A stretch of DNA of 10,168 nt from Candidatus Nomurabacteria bacterium (GTDB taxonomy: Bacteria > Patescibacteriota > Minisyncoccia > Phycocordibacterales > UBA5272), in the NCBI GenBank assembly GCA_003518045.1, contig DOZK01000019.1, positions 1-10,168 of the forward strand, in the 5' to 3' direction. How positions within the stretch are numbered: position 1 is the stretch's first letter; the number at the start of each line of letters is the position of its first letter. The position numbers and the translations under genes are program-made. Of the stretch, positions 5,582 to 10,110 are shown piece after piece. The notes beneath the pieces are model-generated. The model had not been told where the DNA came from and searched no databases. It saw only the letters and a program-made list of their open reading frames with translations.

Positions 5582-5609
5582 AGTATACCATACGGGTACA
5601 CTTTGTCAA
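5582..5609 (-). promoter_or_regulatory. Consensus sigma70 promoter for the small-protein unit
   Basis: Minus-strand TTGACA (5609-5604), 16-bp spacer, TATACT (5587-5582). It has the best -35 match in the window together with the similar promoter at 8378-8405. Transcription would start near 5575, about 90 nt before the 48-aa gene. Confidence 0.82.
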
Positions 5610-5669
5610 GCTATTGAAAATGTGTTGAAATACATAGCTTTCACATAGGTTACATTTACGAAAATATAT

Positions 5670-5704
5670 ACCCCGCCACACACCGTGTGGCGGGGTTCTT
5701 TTTT
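5670..5704 (+). terminator. Strong Rho-independent terminator (plus strand)
   Basis: A perfect 12-bp stem ACCCCGCCACAC/GTGTGGCGGGGT (5670-5681 with 5685-5696), triloop ACC, then TCTTTTTT. No plus-strand gene lies upstream of it as far back as 3922. It may insulate the region, end antisense transcription, or serve as a barrier on the minus strand. Confidence 0.8.
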
Positions 5705-5730
5705 GCCAAGTGGTAGAGGCAAAAAAGAAA

Positions 5731-6083
5731 AAGGCGGCGTCTGCAAATCCATGAAATGAATTTGACTTATGATGTCGCCGGTTCTTAGGTCGAACAGACC
5801 TAACTTTTATTTACCCCATATCAAAAAACATTATCGGTAAGTAATCTTATAGGAAATGAATTTCCAAGACGCTACACCTCCATAGATAACCAGTCTCGCA
5901 ACTTTTTCACACATAGTGTGTCTGCACTGGTTTAATCTAAAAAATGGGGTTACTTAAGCTTATAGTTTTTTTATTAAAAAACATATAAGGGGTGGCTTTT
6001 GGCCACATACCCTAAAGTCAGTAATCCGACTTCGAAATAATCCTAACATAGAAATAGATTTTAGCCACCACCGCTTGGTGGGG
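5731..6083. ncRNA. Candidate structured RNA, about 350 nt, unidentified
   Basis: No convincing ORF, but many stems are visible. 5733-5741 pairs with 5771-5779, with an inner CAAAT/ATTTG stem. 5786-5792 pairs with 5797-5803 (TTAGGTC/GACCTAA). ACCCCAT (5813-5819) pairs with ATGGGGT (5944-5950) and encloses two hairpins: GGAAA-TGAA-TTTCC near 5852-5866, and AACCAGT...ACTGGTT (5889-5933) with an inner CACAC-ATA-GTGTG. Further stems are GTGGC/GCCAC (5992-6005) and CCACC/GGTGG (6068-6081). The minus strand offers a stem followed by CCTTTTTCTTTTTT (terminator-like) and a weak TTGAAT-N18-TAATTT promoter (about 6116-6087). The outer stem at 5733-5779 contains G-U pairs only if read on the plus strand, so strand is undecided. 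I looked for tmRNA, RNase P and SRP RNA signatures and did not find them. Confidence 0.35.
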
Positions 6084-6123
6084 TAAATTAGATTGTGGAT
6101 TTTAGATAATTCAATTTGTTTCT

Positions 6124-6211
6124 GTGTCATTCCCGCGAAGGCGGGAATCCAGGTTAAAAATATAAATTATAAATACAAGACACTGGATTCCCGCCTGCGC
6201 GGGAATGACAC
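6124..6211. repeat. REP-like inverted pair 2
   Basis: GTGTCATTCCCGCG-AAGG-CGGGAATCCAG (6124-6152) and its inverted partner CTGGATTCCCG...CGGGAATGACAC (6183-6211) are separated by 30 bp of AT-rich DNA. Together with pair 1 (4999-5077) it brackets the small-protein unit and the candidate RNA. Confidence 0.85.
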
Positions 6212-6280
6212 GGGGGTTCGTGATATTTCTTGAAACTAAAAACTGGAAACTATTCAGACTTACCTTCTTACTTCTTATAT

Positions 6281-6336
6281 CTTGTATCTTACTGCTCCAC
6301 TGCCCACTGGTTACTGCTTACTGCCTGCTGTATACT
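6281..6336 (+). promoter_or_regulatory. rmuC promoter inside a dispersed ACTGCC repeat; leaderless start
   Basis: CTTGTATCTTACTG... followed by CCACTGCCCACTGGTTACTG and further TTACTGC/CTGCTG units runs into TATACT (6331-6336). The ATG at 6343 follows after exactly 6 nt. It is related to 2050-2102 unit by unit, and no -35 consensus is seen. Confidence 0.7.
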
Positions 6337-6342
6337 ACTCGT

Positions 6343-7395
6343 ATGTCCTCCTCTCTTCTTTTTATAATTTTAGCTATCATAATTATTGCTTTGCTTGTCA
6401 TTTTAATTCTGCGTAAACCAGAACTAAAAGAAGATGATAATTCTTTTTTAATTTTGCAAGACCAGCTCGAGCGTCTTCGTGGCACTGTGGAAAATAAATT
6501 AGAGCGTTCGGCATCTGACCTCCACCAAGTGCTTCATCGTCAAAATACTGAGGCAACAAAATTAATTACAGAAATTACTCGTGAACTTACAGAAGTGAAA
6601 GAAGGGAACAAGCAAGTTTTCTCCATGACTGAGCAATTACAAAATCTTGAAAAAGTTTTGACCCATCAGAAGCAAAGAGGAAATCTTGGTGAAGCTTCTC
6701 TTGAGCTTATCCTCTCAAACATGCTCGCTCCTGGACAATATGAAATGCAATATGCTTTTAAAGATGGAAAGAAAATAGTTGATGCTGTTATTCATACCAA
6801 AGAGGGAATTATTCCGGTTGATGCGAAATATTCATTGGATAATTATCAACGTCTTATGAATGCAACTGATGAGGAAGACACAGCATATTATCAAAATGAA
6901 TTTAAAAAAGATATACAGAAAAGAATTGATGAGACTGCTGAATATATAAAACCAGAAGAGGGAACTTTGCCTTTTGCTTTTATGTTTATTCCAGCTGAGG
7001 GGATTTATTATGATTTATTAGTTAATCAAGTTTCTAGAGGCGCTGTGAATACACAAAACTTAATTGAGTATGCATACAATAAAAGAAAAGTTATCATTGT
7101 TTCGCCAACGACTTTCTATGCATATTTACAGTCAGTGCTTTATGGATTTAAGGCTTTCAAAATTGAAGAAAGTGCAAAGCATATACAAAAAAGAGTTGAA
7201 GATTTAGGAAAGCATTTAGAAGCTTATGAAGAATATATGAAAAAGCTTGGTGCAACATTGGGGACAAGTGTTAATCATTACAATACTGCTTATAAGGAAT
7301 TGAAGAAGGTTGATAAAGATGTTTTAAGAATTACTGGAGAGGGAATTGGAATAGAGCCAGCGGTTTTGGATAAGCCAAGTTTTGAAGAGGACTAG
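6343..7395 (+). CDS. rmuC: DNA recombination protein RmuC homologue
   Basis: A 350-aa protein. Residues about 5-23 are a membrane anchor and about 30-110 a long coiled coil. The RmuC domain runs from about 110 to 325: QRGNLGEASLELIL, DAVIHTKEGIIPVDAKYSLDNY, FAFMFIPAEGIYYDLL and KVIIVSPTTFYAYLQSV are its conserved blocks. The VDAKYS part resembles the D-x-K core of nuclease folds. In E. coli, RmuC limits recombination at inverted repeats; its chemistry is not settled. The ATG at 6343 was chosen because a -10 box lies 6 nt upstream, and an in-frame start at 6205 would translate REP and ACTGCC repeat DNA. It is somewhat shorter than the ~475-aa E. coli protein. It stands alone, with REP-like repeats just upstream. 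It ends in TAG at 7395 with no clear terminator. Confidence 0.94.
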   Translation: MSSSLLFIILAIIIIALLVILILRKPELKEDDNSFLILQDQLERLRGTVENKLERSASDLHQVLHRQNTEATKLITEITRELTEVKEGNKQVFSMTEQLQNLEKVLTHQKQRGNLGEASLELILSNMLAPGQYEMQYAFKDGKKIVDAVIHTKEGIIPVDAKYSLDNYQRLMNATDEEDTAYYQNEFKKDIQKRIDETAEYIKPEEGTLPFAFMFIPAEGIYYDLLVNQVSRGAVNTQNLIEYAYNKRKVIIVSPTTFYAYLQSVLYGFKAFKIEESAKHIQKRVEDLGKHLEAYEEYMKKLGATLGTSVNHYNTAYKELKKVDKDVLRITGEGIGIEPAVLDKPSFEED

Positions 7396-7480
7396 GGATA
7401 GGGGCCAGATTGTTAACTGCCACCGCTTGTTGAGATAAACTAGCCAATAGGATATAGAAATATAATATTTAAATAATTTT
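7396..7480. other. Intergenic stretch after rmuC with a motif shared with the RNA region
   Basis: No gene. 7419-7448 (TGCCACCGCTTGTTGAGATA, then AACTAGCC) resembles 6064-6094 (GCCACCACCGCTTGGTGGGG, then TAAATTAG), suggesting a dispersed CCACCGCTTG element. The hairpin is weaker in this copy. Confidence 0.4.
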
Positions 7481-7714
7481 CAATTTTACAATTTTCAATA
7501 TTCAAAAAAAATACCACAAATTTTTAGCCTGCTTCGCCGGCAAGGCGGGTTGAAAGTTTATAAAGTAAATGCAAATGACGGCGCCTACGGCGCCGTCATT
7601 TGCATTGTAAATTATTAAAGTAGTATTTTTATGTTGTCATTCCAACGAAAGTCGGAATCTAGTGTCTGTGTGTTTGTATTTACTGCTTACTGCCCACTGG
7701 TTACTGCGTACTTT
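7481..7714. repeat. Composite intergenic repeat unit B
   Basis: The order of modules is: CAATTTT-type boundary with AAAAAATACCACAAA (7481-7519, related to the reverse complement of about 2011-2040); a REP-like half CCTGCTTCGCCGGCAAGGCG (about 7529-7550); an ATAAAGT microrepeat; a perfect 18-bp-stem palindrome (7568-7585 with 7589-7606, centre GGCGCC-TAC-GGCGCC); a single REP-like hairpin GTCATTCC-AACGAAAGT-CGGAATCTAG (about 7635-7662); and an ACTGCC repeat (7673-7714). In this copy the ACTGCC repeat ends in TACTTT with no start codon after it. It shares its parts with unit A at 1863-2102. Confidence 0.65.
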
Positions 7715-7732
7715 GGTTTTAAAATACAAATT

Positions 7733-7764
7733 AAAAAGTGCTGCCACGGGTTAGGGGGCAGCAC
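7733..7764 (-). terminator. Terminator of the small membrane protein operon
   Basis: Minus-strand GTGCTGCC (7764-7757) pairs perfectly with GGCAGCAC (7745-7738) across an 11-nt loop, followed by five T and AATTT. It sits 33 bp after the stop of the 65-aa gene. Confidence 0.88.
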
Positions 7765-7796
7765 GATTCTTGGGGTTTGGGATTGTGGTCAAGCCA

Positions 7797-7994
7797 CTAA
7801 TCTCGAAACGGGAACAGGATATAGTCCCTGAAAAACTTAGCGGGAGAAGCCTTGAGGTCTTTAATGATTTCTTTAAACGGCATACCGCCGAAAAGTTTAT
7901 AATCATCAATTGCGGTTGCCAAAAAAAAGTAGATAATCCTCAACAACCACATACCCGCAATAACATAAATGGTATTAATATATTCTTTTTCCAT
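7797..7994 (-). CDS. Small (65-aa) membrane protein, third gene of a small-protein operon
   Basis: 65 aa. Residues 8-29 (TIYVIAGMWLLRIIYFFLAT) form one membrane segment, followed by a short amphipathic tail. The end, IIKDLKASPAKFFRDYILFPFRD, is clearly related to the end of the preceding 62-aa protein (DLK-x-SP-x-x-(F/W)-...-FPF-(K/R)-R/D), so the two genes are paralogues. Its ATG lies 4 bp after the previous stop with no Shine-Dalgarno, which implies translational coupling. A strong terminator follows. No known family was recognised. The shared C-terminal motif, probably lying at the membrane surface, is the most likely functional part. Confidence 0.78.
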   Translation of the reverse strand: MEKEYINTIYVIAGMWLLRIIYFFLATAIDDYKLFGGMPFKEIIKDLKASPAKFFRDYILFPFRD

Positions 7995-7998
7995 AATG

Positions 7999-8187
7999 TT
8001 AGTCCCGTTTGAACGGGAAAAATAACGTGGCGAGCAACCACTCCCGCGGACTATTTTTCAAATCCTCCAGAAATTGTTTTGTGTTGCGTGCAAAGTTAAT
8101 TACGGCAAAAAACAAAACCAGAAGTAACCAAACAATAACCACAGACACCGCTATCTGCTGATGTACTGGTAAATCTGCAAAATTCAT
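7999..8187 (-). CDS. Small (62-aa) membrane protein, second gene of a small-protein operon
   Basis: 62 aa from the ATG at 8187, which has AAGGAG 6 nt upstream. A longer in-frame start at 8226 has no ribosome binding site and would overlap the previous gene. Residues about 11-32 (IAVSVVIVWLLLVLFFAVIN) are one membrane helix. The tail, FLEDLKNSPREWLLATLFFPFKRD, matches the tail of the next gene. The N-terminus (MNFADLPVHQQ) would face one side and the basic tail the other. The function is unknown, and two-component small membrane complexes are one possibility. Paralogy with the next gene is seen directly; everything else is inference. Confidence 0.82.
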   Translation of the reverse strand: MNFADLPVHQQIAVSVVIVWLLLVLFFAVINFARNTKQFLEDLKNSPREWLLATLFFPFKRD

Positions 8188-8216
8188 TTCGTCTCCTTTT
8201 GTTTCAATTAGTTTAG

Positions 8217-8348
8217 TCAATCCCAAAAATGGATGACCGTGATTTTTTCAGCGCTAAACTTTTTTTGACGCACCTTGCGGTACAATACAAGAAAATCTAG
8301 CGGTATCATCACAAGAAAGGCTGCGATGATGCCTGCAATCCTTTTCAT
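8217..8348 (-). CDS. Small (43-aa) membrane protein, first gene of a small-protein operon
   Basis: 43 aa, below the length cut-off of most gene callers. The ATG at 8348 has AGGA 6 nt upstream and lies about 24 nt after the expected transcription start of a consensus promoter (8378-8405). The protein is one membrane helix (MKRIAGIIAAFLVMIPLDFL, residues 1-20 plus VLY) followed by a basic tail (RKVRQKKFSAEK) and VIHFWD. The positive-inside rule suggests the tail is cytoplasmic. The TGA stop lies 29 bp before the start of the 62-aa gene. It shows no similarity to the paralogous pair. The good start signals and position in a promoter-to-terminator unit support it; no function is assigned. Confidence 0.72.
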   Translation of the reverse strand: MKRIAGIIAAFLVMIPLDFLVLYRKVRQKKFSAEKITVIHFWD

Positions 8349-8377
8349 GACATATCCTAAAAGTTGCAACAAACCTC

Positions 8378-8405
8378 ATAATACCACTAAGAACAGGCCT
8401 GTCAA
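8378..8405 (-). promoter_or_regulatory. Consensus promoter of the small membrane protein operon
   Basis: Minus-strand TTGACA (8405-8400), 16-bp spacer, TATTAT (8383-8378). It is back to back with the rplU promoter; the two -35 boxes are only 10 bp apart, so the regulators or polymerases could interfere. Confidence 0.82.
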
Positions 8406-8415
8406 CGAATTCCTC

Positions 8416-8444
8416 TTGCACATAATTGCAAAATAGTGTATAAT
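8416..8444 (+). promoter_or_regulatory. rplU promoter; near-leaderless start
   Basis: TTGCAC (8416-8421), 17-bp spacer, TATAAT (8439-8444). The ATG at 8454 follows 9 nt after the -10 box, leaving a 5' leader of only 2-3 nt and no room for a Shine-Dalgarno. Confidence 0.85.
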
Positions 8445-8453
8445 TTCACAACT

Positions 8454-8771
8454 ATGTCATTCGCAGTAATACAAACAGGTGGAAAACAATACAAAGTTGC
8501 CGTTGGCGACGAAATTGCAGTTGAGAAAATCAACGGTGATTACAAAGTTGGAGATAAAGTTACTATTGAGTCAGTTGTCCTAAAAGACGATGGCACATCA
8601 ACAGTTCTTGGAGTTCCATACATTGCAGGATCTACAGTAGAGGCAACTATTACAGAAAGTGGTCGTTTAGCTAAGGTTATCGTTGAAAGATACAGAGCTA
8701 AGTCACGTTATCACAAGAAAAATGGCCACAGACAACCATTTATGAGTTTGAAGATAGAAGCAATCAATTAA
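8454..8771 (+). CDS. rplU: 50S ribosomal protein L21
   Basis: A 105-aa protein matching the usual L21 length (about 103). The N-terminus MSFAVIQTGGKQYKVAVGD is the classic L21 opening. The middle GDKVTIESVVLKDDG and the C-terminal signature YRAKSRYHKKNGHRQPFMSLKI confirm the family. L21 binds 23S rRNA in the large subunit. The ATG at 8454 is preferred over one at 8436, because 8436 lies upstream of the -10 box that precedes 8454 by 9 nt. The usual partner rpmA (L27) does not follow; instead a terminator-like hairpin and the convergent recR come next. Divergent small membrane protein genes lie upstream. Confidence 0.98.
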   Translation: MSFAVIQTGGKQYKVAVGDEIAVEKINGDYKVGDKVTIESVVLKDDGTSTVLGVPYIAGSTVEATITESGRLAKVIVERYRAKSRYHKKNGHRQPFMSLKIEAIN

Positions 8772-8804
8772 AGAAGTAAGGAGAAAGAAGCACGAAGCAA
8801 GAAT

Positions 8805-8837
8805 AGAAAATACCATGTCTACGACATGGTATTTTCT
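8805..8837. terminator. Hairpin between rplU and recR, probable bidirectional terminator
   Basis: A perfect 15-bp stem (8805-8819 with 8823-8837; AGAAAATACCATGTC on the left) with a TAC triloop. The right arm ends TTTTCTT, suitable for ending rplU, and the left arm is A-rich, suitable for ending recR. Its TAC triloop is shared with the palindromes at 1901 and 7586. Purine-rich and pyrimidine-rich flanks (8771-8804 and 8838-8870) can extend the pairing imperfectly. Confidence 0.7.
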
Positions 8838-8874
8838 TACTCCTTACTCCATTCTCCATACTACTTTTAGTATT

Positions 8875-9501
8875 TCAGTTCCTCCTCTCCAGCGCGCTCT
8901 TAAAAGTATCTCTATCCACATATTCAAGTTCAAGACCGCTAGAAAGTCCACGTGCTAAATGGGAAAGTTTTACTTTATCTATTCCTACTATTTGCTTAAT
9001 TATCTTCTCCACATATTGAGTCGTAATGTCCCCGTAATCCGTTACTGGAAGGGCAAAAATGACCTCAGATAGCATCTCCGCCTCAATGGCGCCATGTATA
9101 CGACTGGTTAATTCTCTGATACGCACAAGCTCAGACGGCTTTTCGGTAAGTGGAGGGACTAGTCCACCTAAAATAAAATACAAGCCATTATATGACCCAG
9201 TTTTTTCAATAGCATCTAAATCTAATTCTTTTTCGACAATCATCATTTCCGAATGGTCGCGAGATTCGTTATCGCAAATATTACAAAAAATTTTTGCAGT
9301 TTGTGCATTTCTATCACCAAAAAATCTATAACATTTTTCACATTGCTTGCCTGTGAATTTTAATTCTTCCAAAGCTTTTATTAATTGCTCCTTATATTGA
9401 GAATGTTCACGCAACAAAAAATAAACAAAGCGTTTTGCTTGCTTTGGTCCAATACCCGGAAAGCGCATAAATAATTCTGTGAGTCTGTCAGTTGCGTTCA
9501 T
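8875..9501 (-). CDS. recR: Recombination mediator protein RecR
   Basis: A 208-aa protein close to the family's usual ~200. Domains in order: helix-hairpin-helix (FPGIGPKQAKRF, residues 14-25); a C4 zinc finger (C54, C57, C73, C76); a Toprim domain (MMIVEKELDLDAIEKTGSYNGLYFILGG, about 87-113); and the C-terminal LARGLSSGLELEYVD block. RecR works with RecO and RecF to load RecA onto SSB-coated single-stranded DNA. In well-studied homologues the late Toprim segment reads like TNPTVEGEATA; here it is LPVTDYGDITT, a noticeable change. The start at 9501 is supported by an extended -10 box 8 nt upstream. The neighbour rplU is convergent. Stop is TGA. Confidence 0.97.
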   Translation of the reverse strand: MNATDRLTELFMRFPGIGPKQAKRFVYFLLREHSQYKEQLIKALEELKFTGKQCEKCYRFFGDRNAQTAKIFCNICDNESRDHSEMMIVEKELDLDAIEKTGSYNGLYFILGGLVPPLTEKPSELVRIRELTSRIHGAIEAEMLSEVIFALPVTDYGDITTQYVEKIIKQIVGIDKVKLSHLARGLSSGLELEYVDRDTFKSALERRN

Positions 9502-9524
9502 TAATTTTGATTATATCAAAATTA
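9502..9524 (-). promoter_or_regulatory. recR promoter inside a perfect inverted repeat
   Basis: Extended -10 TGA-TATAAT (TATAAT at 9515-9510), 8 nt before the ATG. A perfect 10-bp inverted repeat TAATTTTGAT-TAT-ATCAAAATTA covers it. The layout matches that of the YqeY-like gene (4916-4940), but the arms are different in sequence. Confidence 0.7.
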
Positions 9525-9612
9525 GACATTAGACGGTAGACATTAGATTTTAGATGATACAAATACAAAAATAAAAAACTAGTCAAAAGTTCATAAAGTG
9601 GAAAGTAGATAC
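9525..9612 (-). repeat. TTAGACA-type microrepeats upstream of recR
   Basis: Plus-strand units TTAGACA, TTAGACGG, TAGACA, TTAGATT and TTAGATGA, then TACAAATACAA (9522-9568), followed by a second module with GTTCATAAAGTGGAAAGTAGATAC (9589-9612, split here as GTTCATAAAGTG and GAAAGTAGATAC). The second resembles the module upstream of the YqeY-like gene. Confidence 0.6.
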
Positions 9613-9623
9613 ATAAATATGGA

Positions 9624-9833
9624 CTAACTACGTTTACTAAATTTATATAAAACCCAAGAACAGGTTATGGAAACAATACCCCAGAATAGAAGAAATGTAC
9701 TTATTCCCATACTGTAACTATCACCATAATTACGAATTAGGCTATCTAAAGAGCCTAGATATAAAGAGCTGAGTGTAAGTGATATACCAATAATCCCAAG
9801 AAGTAATGAGAATGTAAAAAATAATTTTTTCAT
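9624..9833 (-). CDS. Two-helix small membrane protein (paralogue 2)
   Basis: 69 aa from the ATG at 9833, chosen because TATACT lies exactly 6 nt upstream; a longer in-frame start at 9941 would translate repeat DNA. Residues 3-25 (KLFFTFSLLLGIIGISLTLS) and 43-63 (GISTFLLFWGIVSITCSWVL) are membrane helices joined by a short polar loop (SLDSLIRNYGDSYS). It is clearly a paralogue of the upstream protein at 9910-10104: shared MKKLF, LLGI(I/V)GI, LT, FLFWGIVSI(T/A)CS. The tail is basic (YKFSKRS). No known family was recognised. The two genes carry separate promoters, so they can be expressed apart. Confidence 0.78.
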   Translation of the reverse strand: MKKLFFTFSLLLGIIGISLTLSSLYLGSLDSLIRNYGDSYSMGISTFLLFWGIVSITCSWVLYKFSKRS

Positions 9834-9839
9834 AAGTGA

Positions 9840-9900
9840 AGTATAACAAAAATAGAATGTAGAAAGTAGAGGGTGGAGAGTAGATGATACAAATACAAGA
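9840..9900 (-). promoter_or_regulatory. Leaderless promoter with CTA-rich repeat upstream
   Basis: TATACT (9845-9840), then 6 nt, then ATG at 9833. Upstream on the minus strand is CTTGTATTTGTATCATCTAC (9900-9881) followed by CTCTCCACC, CTCTACTTT and CTACATT units. TTGTAT followed by short CTA-rich units is the same scheme as at the YqeY-like gene, recR, rmuC and the gene at 2109. Confidence 0.68.
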
Positions 9901-9909
9901 CTGGGTAAA

Positions 9910-10104
9910 CTAAATACGTTGACCACTTTTGAAAAAAACAAAAGAGCAAGCTATAGAAACAATACCCCAAAATAAAATAAAACAACCATAGAAAAGATCA
10001 ACGCCATCCTTTGTATAAAAGAATAAGCTATATAAAGAAAAAGAAGTAAGTAGTATGCCAACAATTCCTAGTAAAAACGAAAGTCCTAAAAATAATTTTT
10101 TCAT
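9910..10104 (-). CDS. Two-helix small membrane protein (paralogue 1)
   Basis: 64 aa. Residues 3-28 (KLFLGLSFLLGIVGILLTSF) and 39-59 (GCFILFWGIVSIACSFVFF) are membrane helices around a short loop (YTKDGVDLFY), with a basic tail (KSGQRI). About half of its residues match the next gene, so this is a tandem duplication of one ancestral gene. The start is supported by TATACT 6 nt upstream with a TGC extension. The loop differs more than the helices, as would be expected if the helices pack against each other or a shared partner. Function is unknown. Confidence 0.78.
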   Translation of the reverse strand: MKKLFLGLSFLLGIVGILLTSFSLYSLFFYTKDGVDLFYGCFILFWGIVSIACSFVFFKSGQRI

Positions 10105-10110
10105 GAATAA

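Noticed and set aside
6047..6049. 29-codon minus-strand ORF starting here, inside the candidate RNA
   Set aside because: No Shine-Dalgarno and no -10 box at leaderless distance; the region is better explained by stem-loops.
5731..6083. tmRNA, RNase P RNA or SRP RNA
   Set aside because: I searched both strands by eye for tmRNA (GGxTTCGAC start, alanine-rich tag), RNase P (GAGGAAAGTCC-like and ACAGAA) and SRP tetraloop signatures and saw none. A covariance search could overturn this.
4999..6211. CRISPR array
   Set aside because: The repeats are palindromic REP-like pairs at irregular distances, with no regular spacers and no cas genes.
6205..6342. N-terminal extension of rmuC from the upstream start
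   Set aside because: It would translate REP-like and ACTGCC repeats, giving a nonhomologous leucine-rich tail; the -10 box sits 6 nt before 6343.
7631..8012. Plus-strand frames of 66 and 80 aa
   Set aside because: They translate REP-like and ACTGCC repeats or the antisense of the small membrane protein operon, with no start signals.
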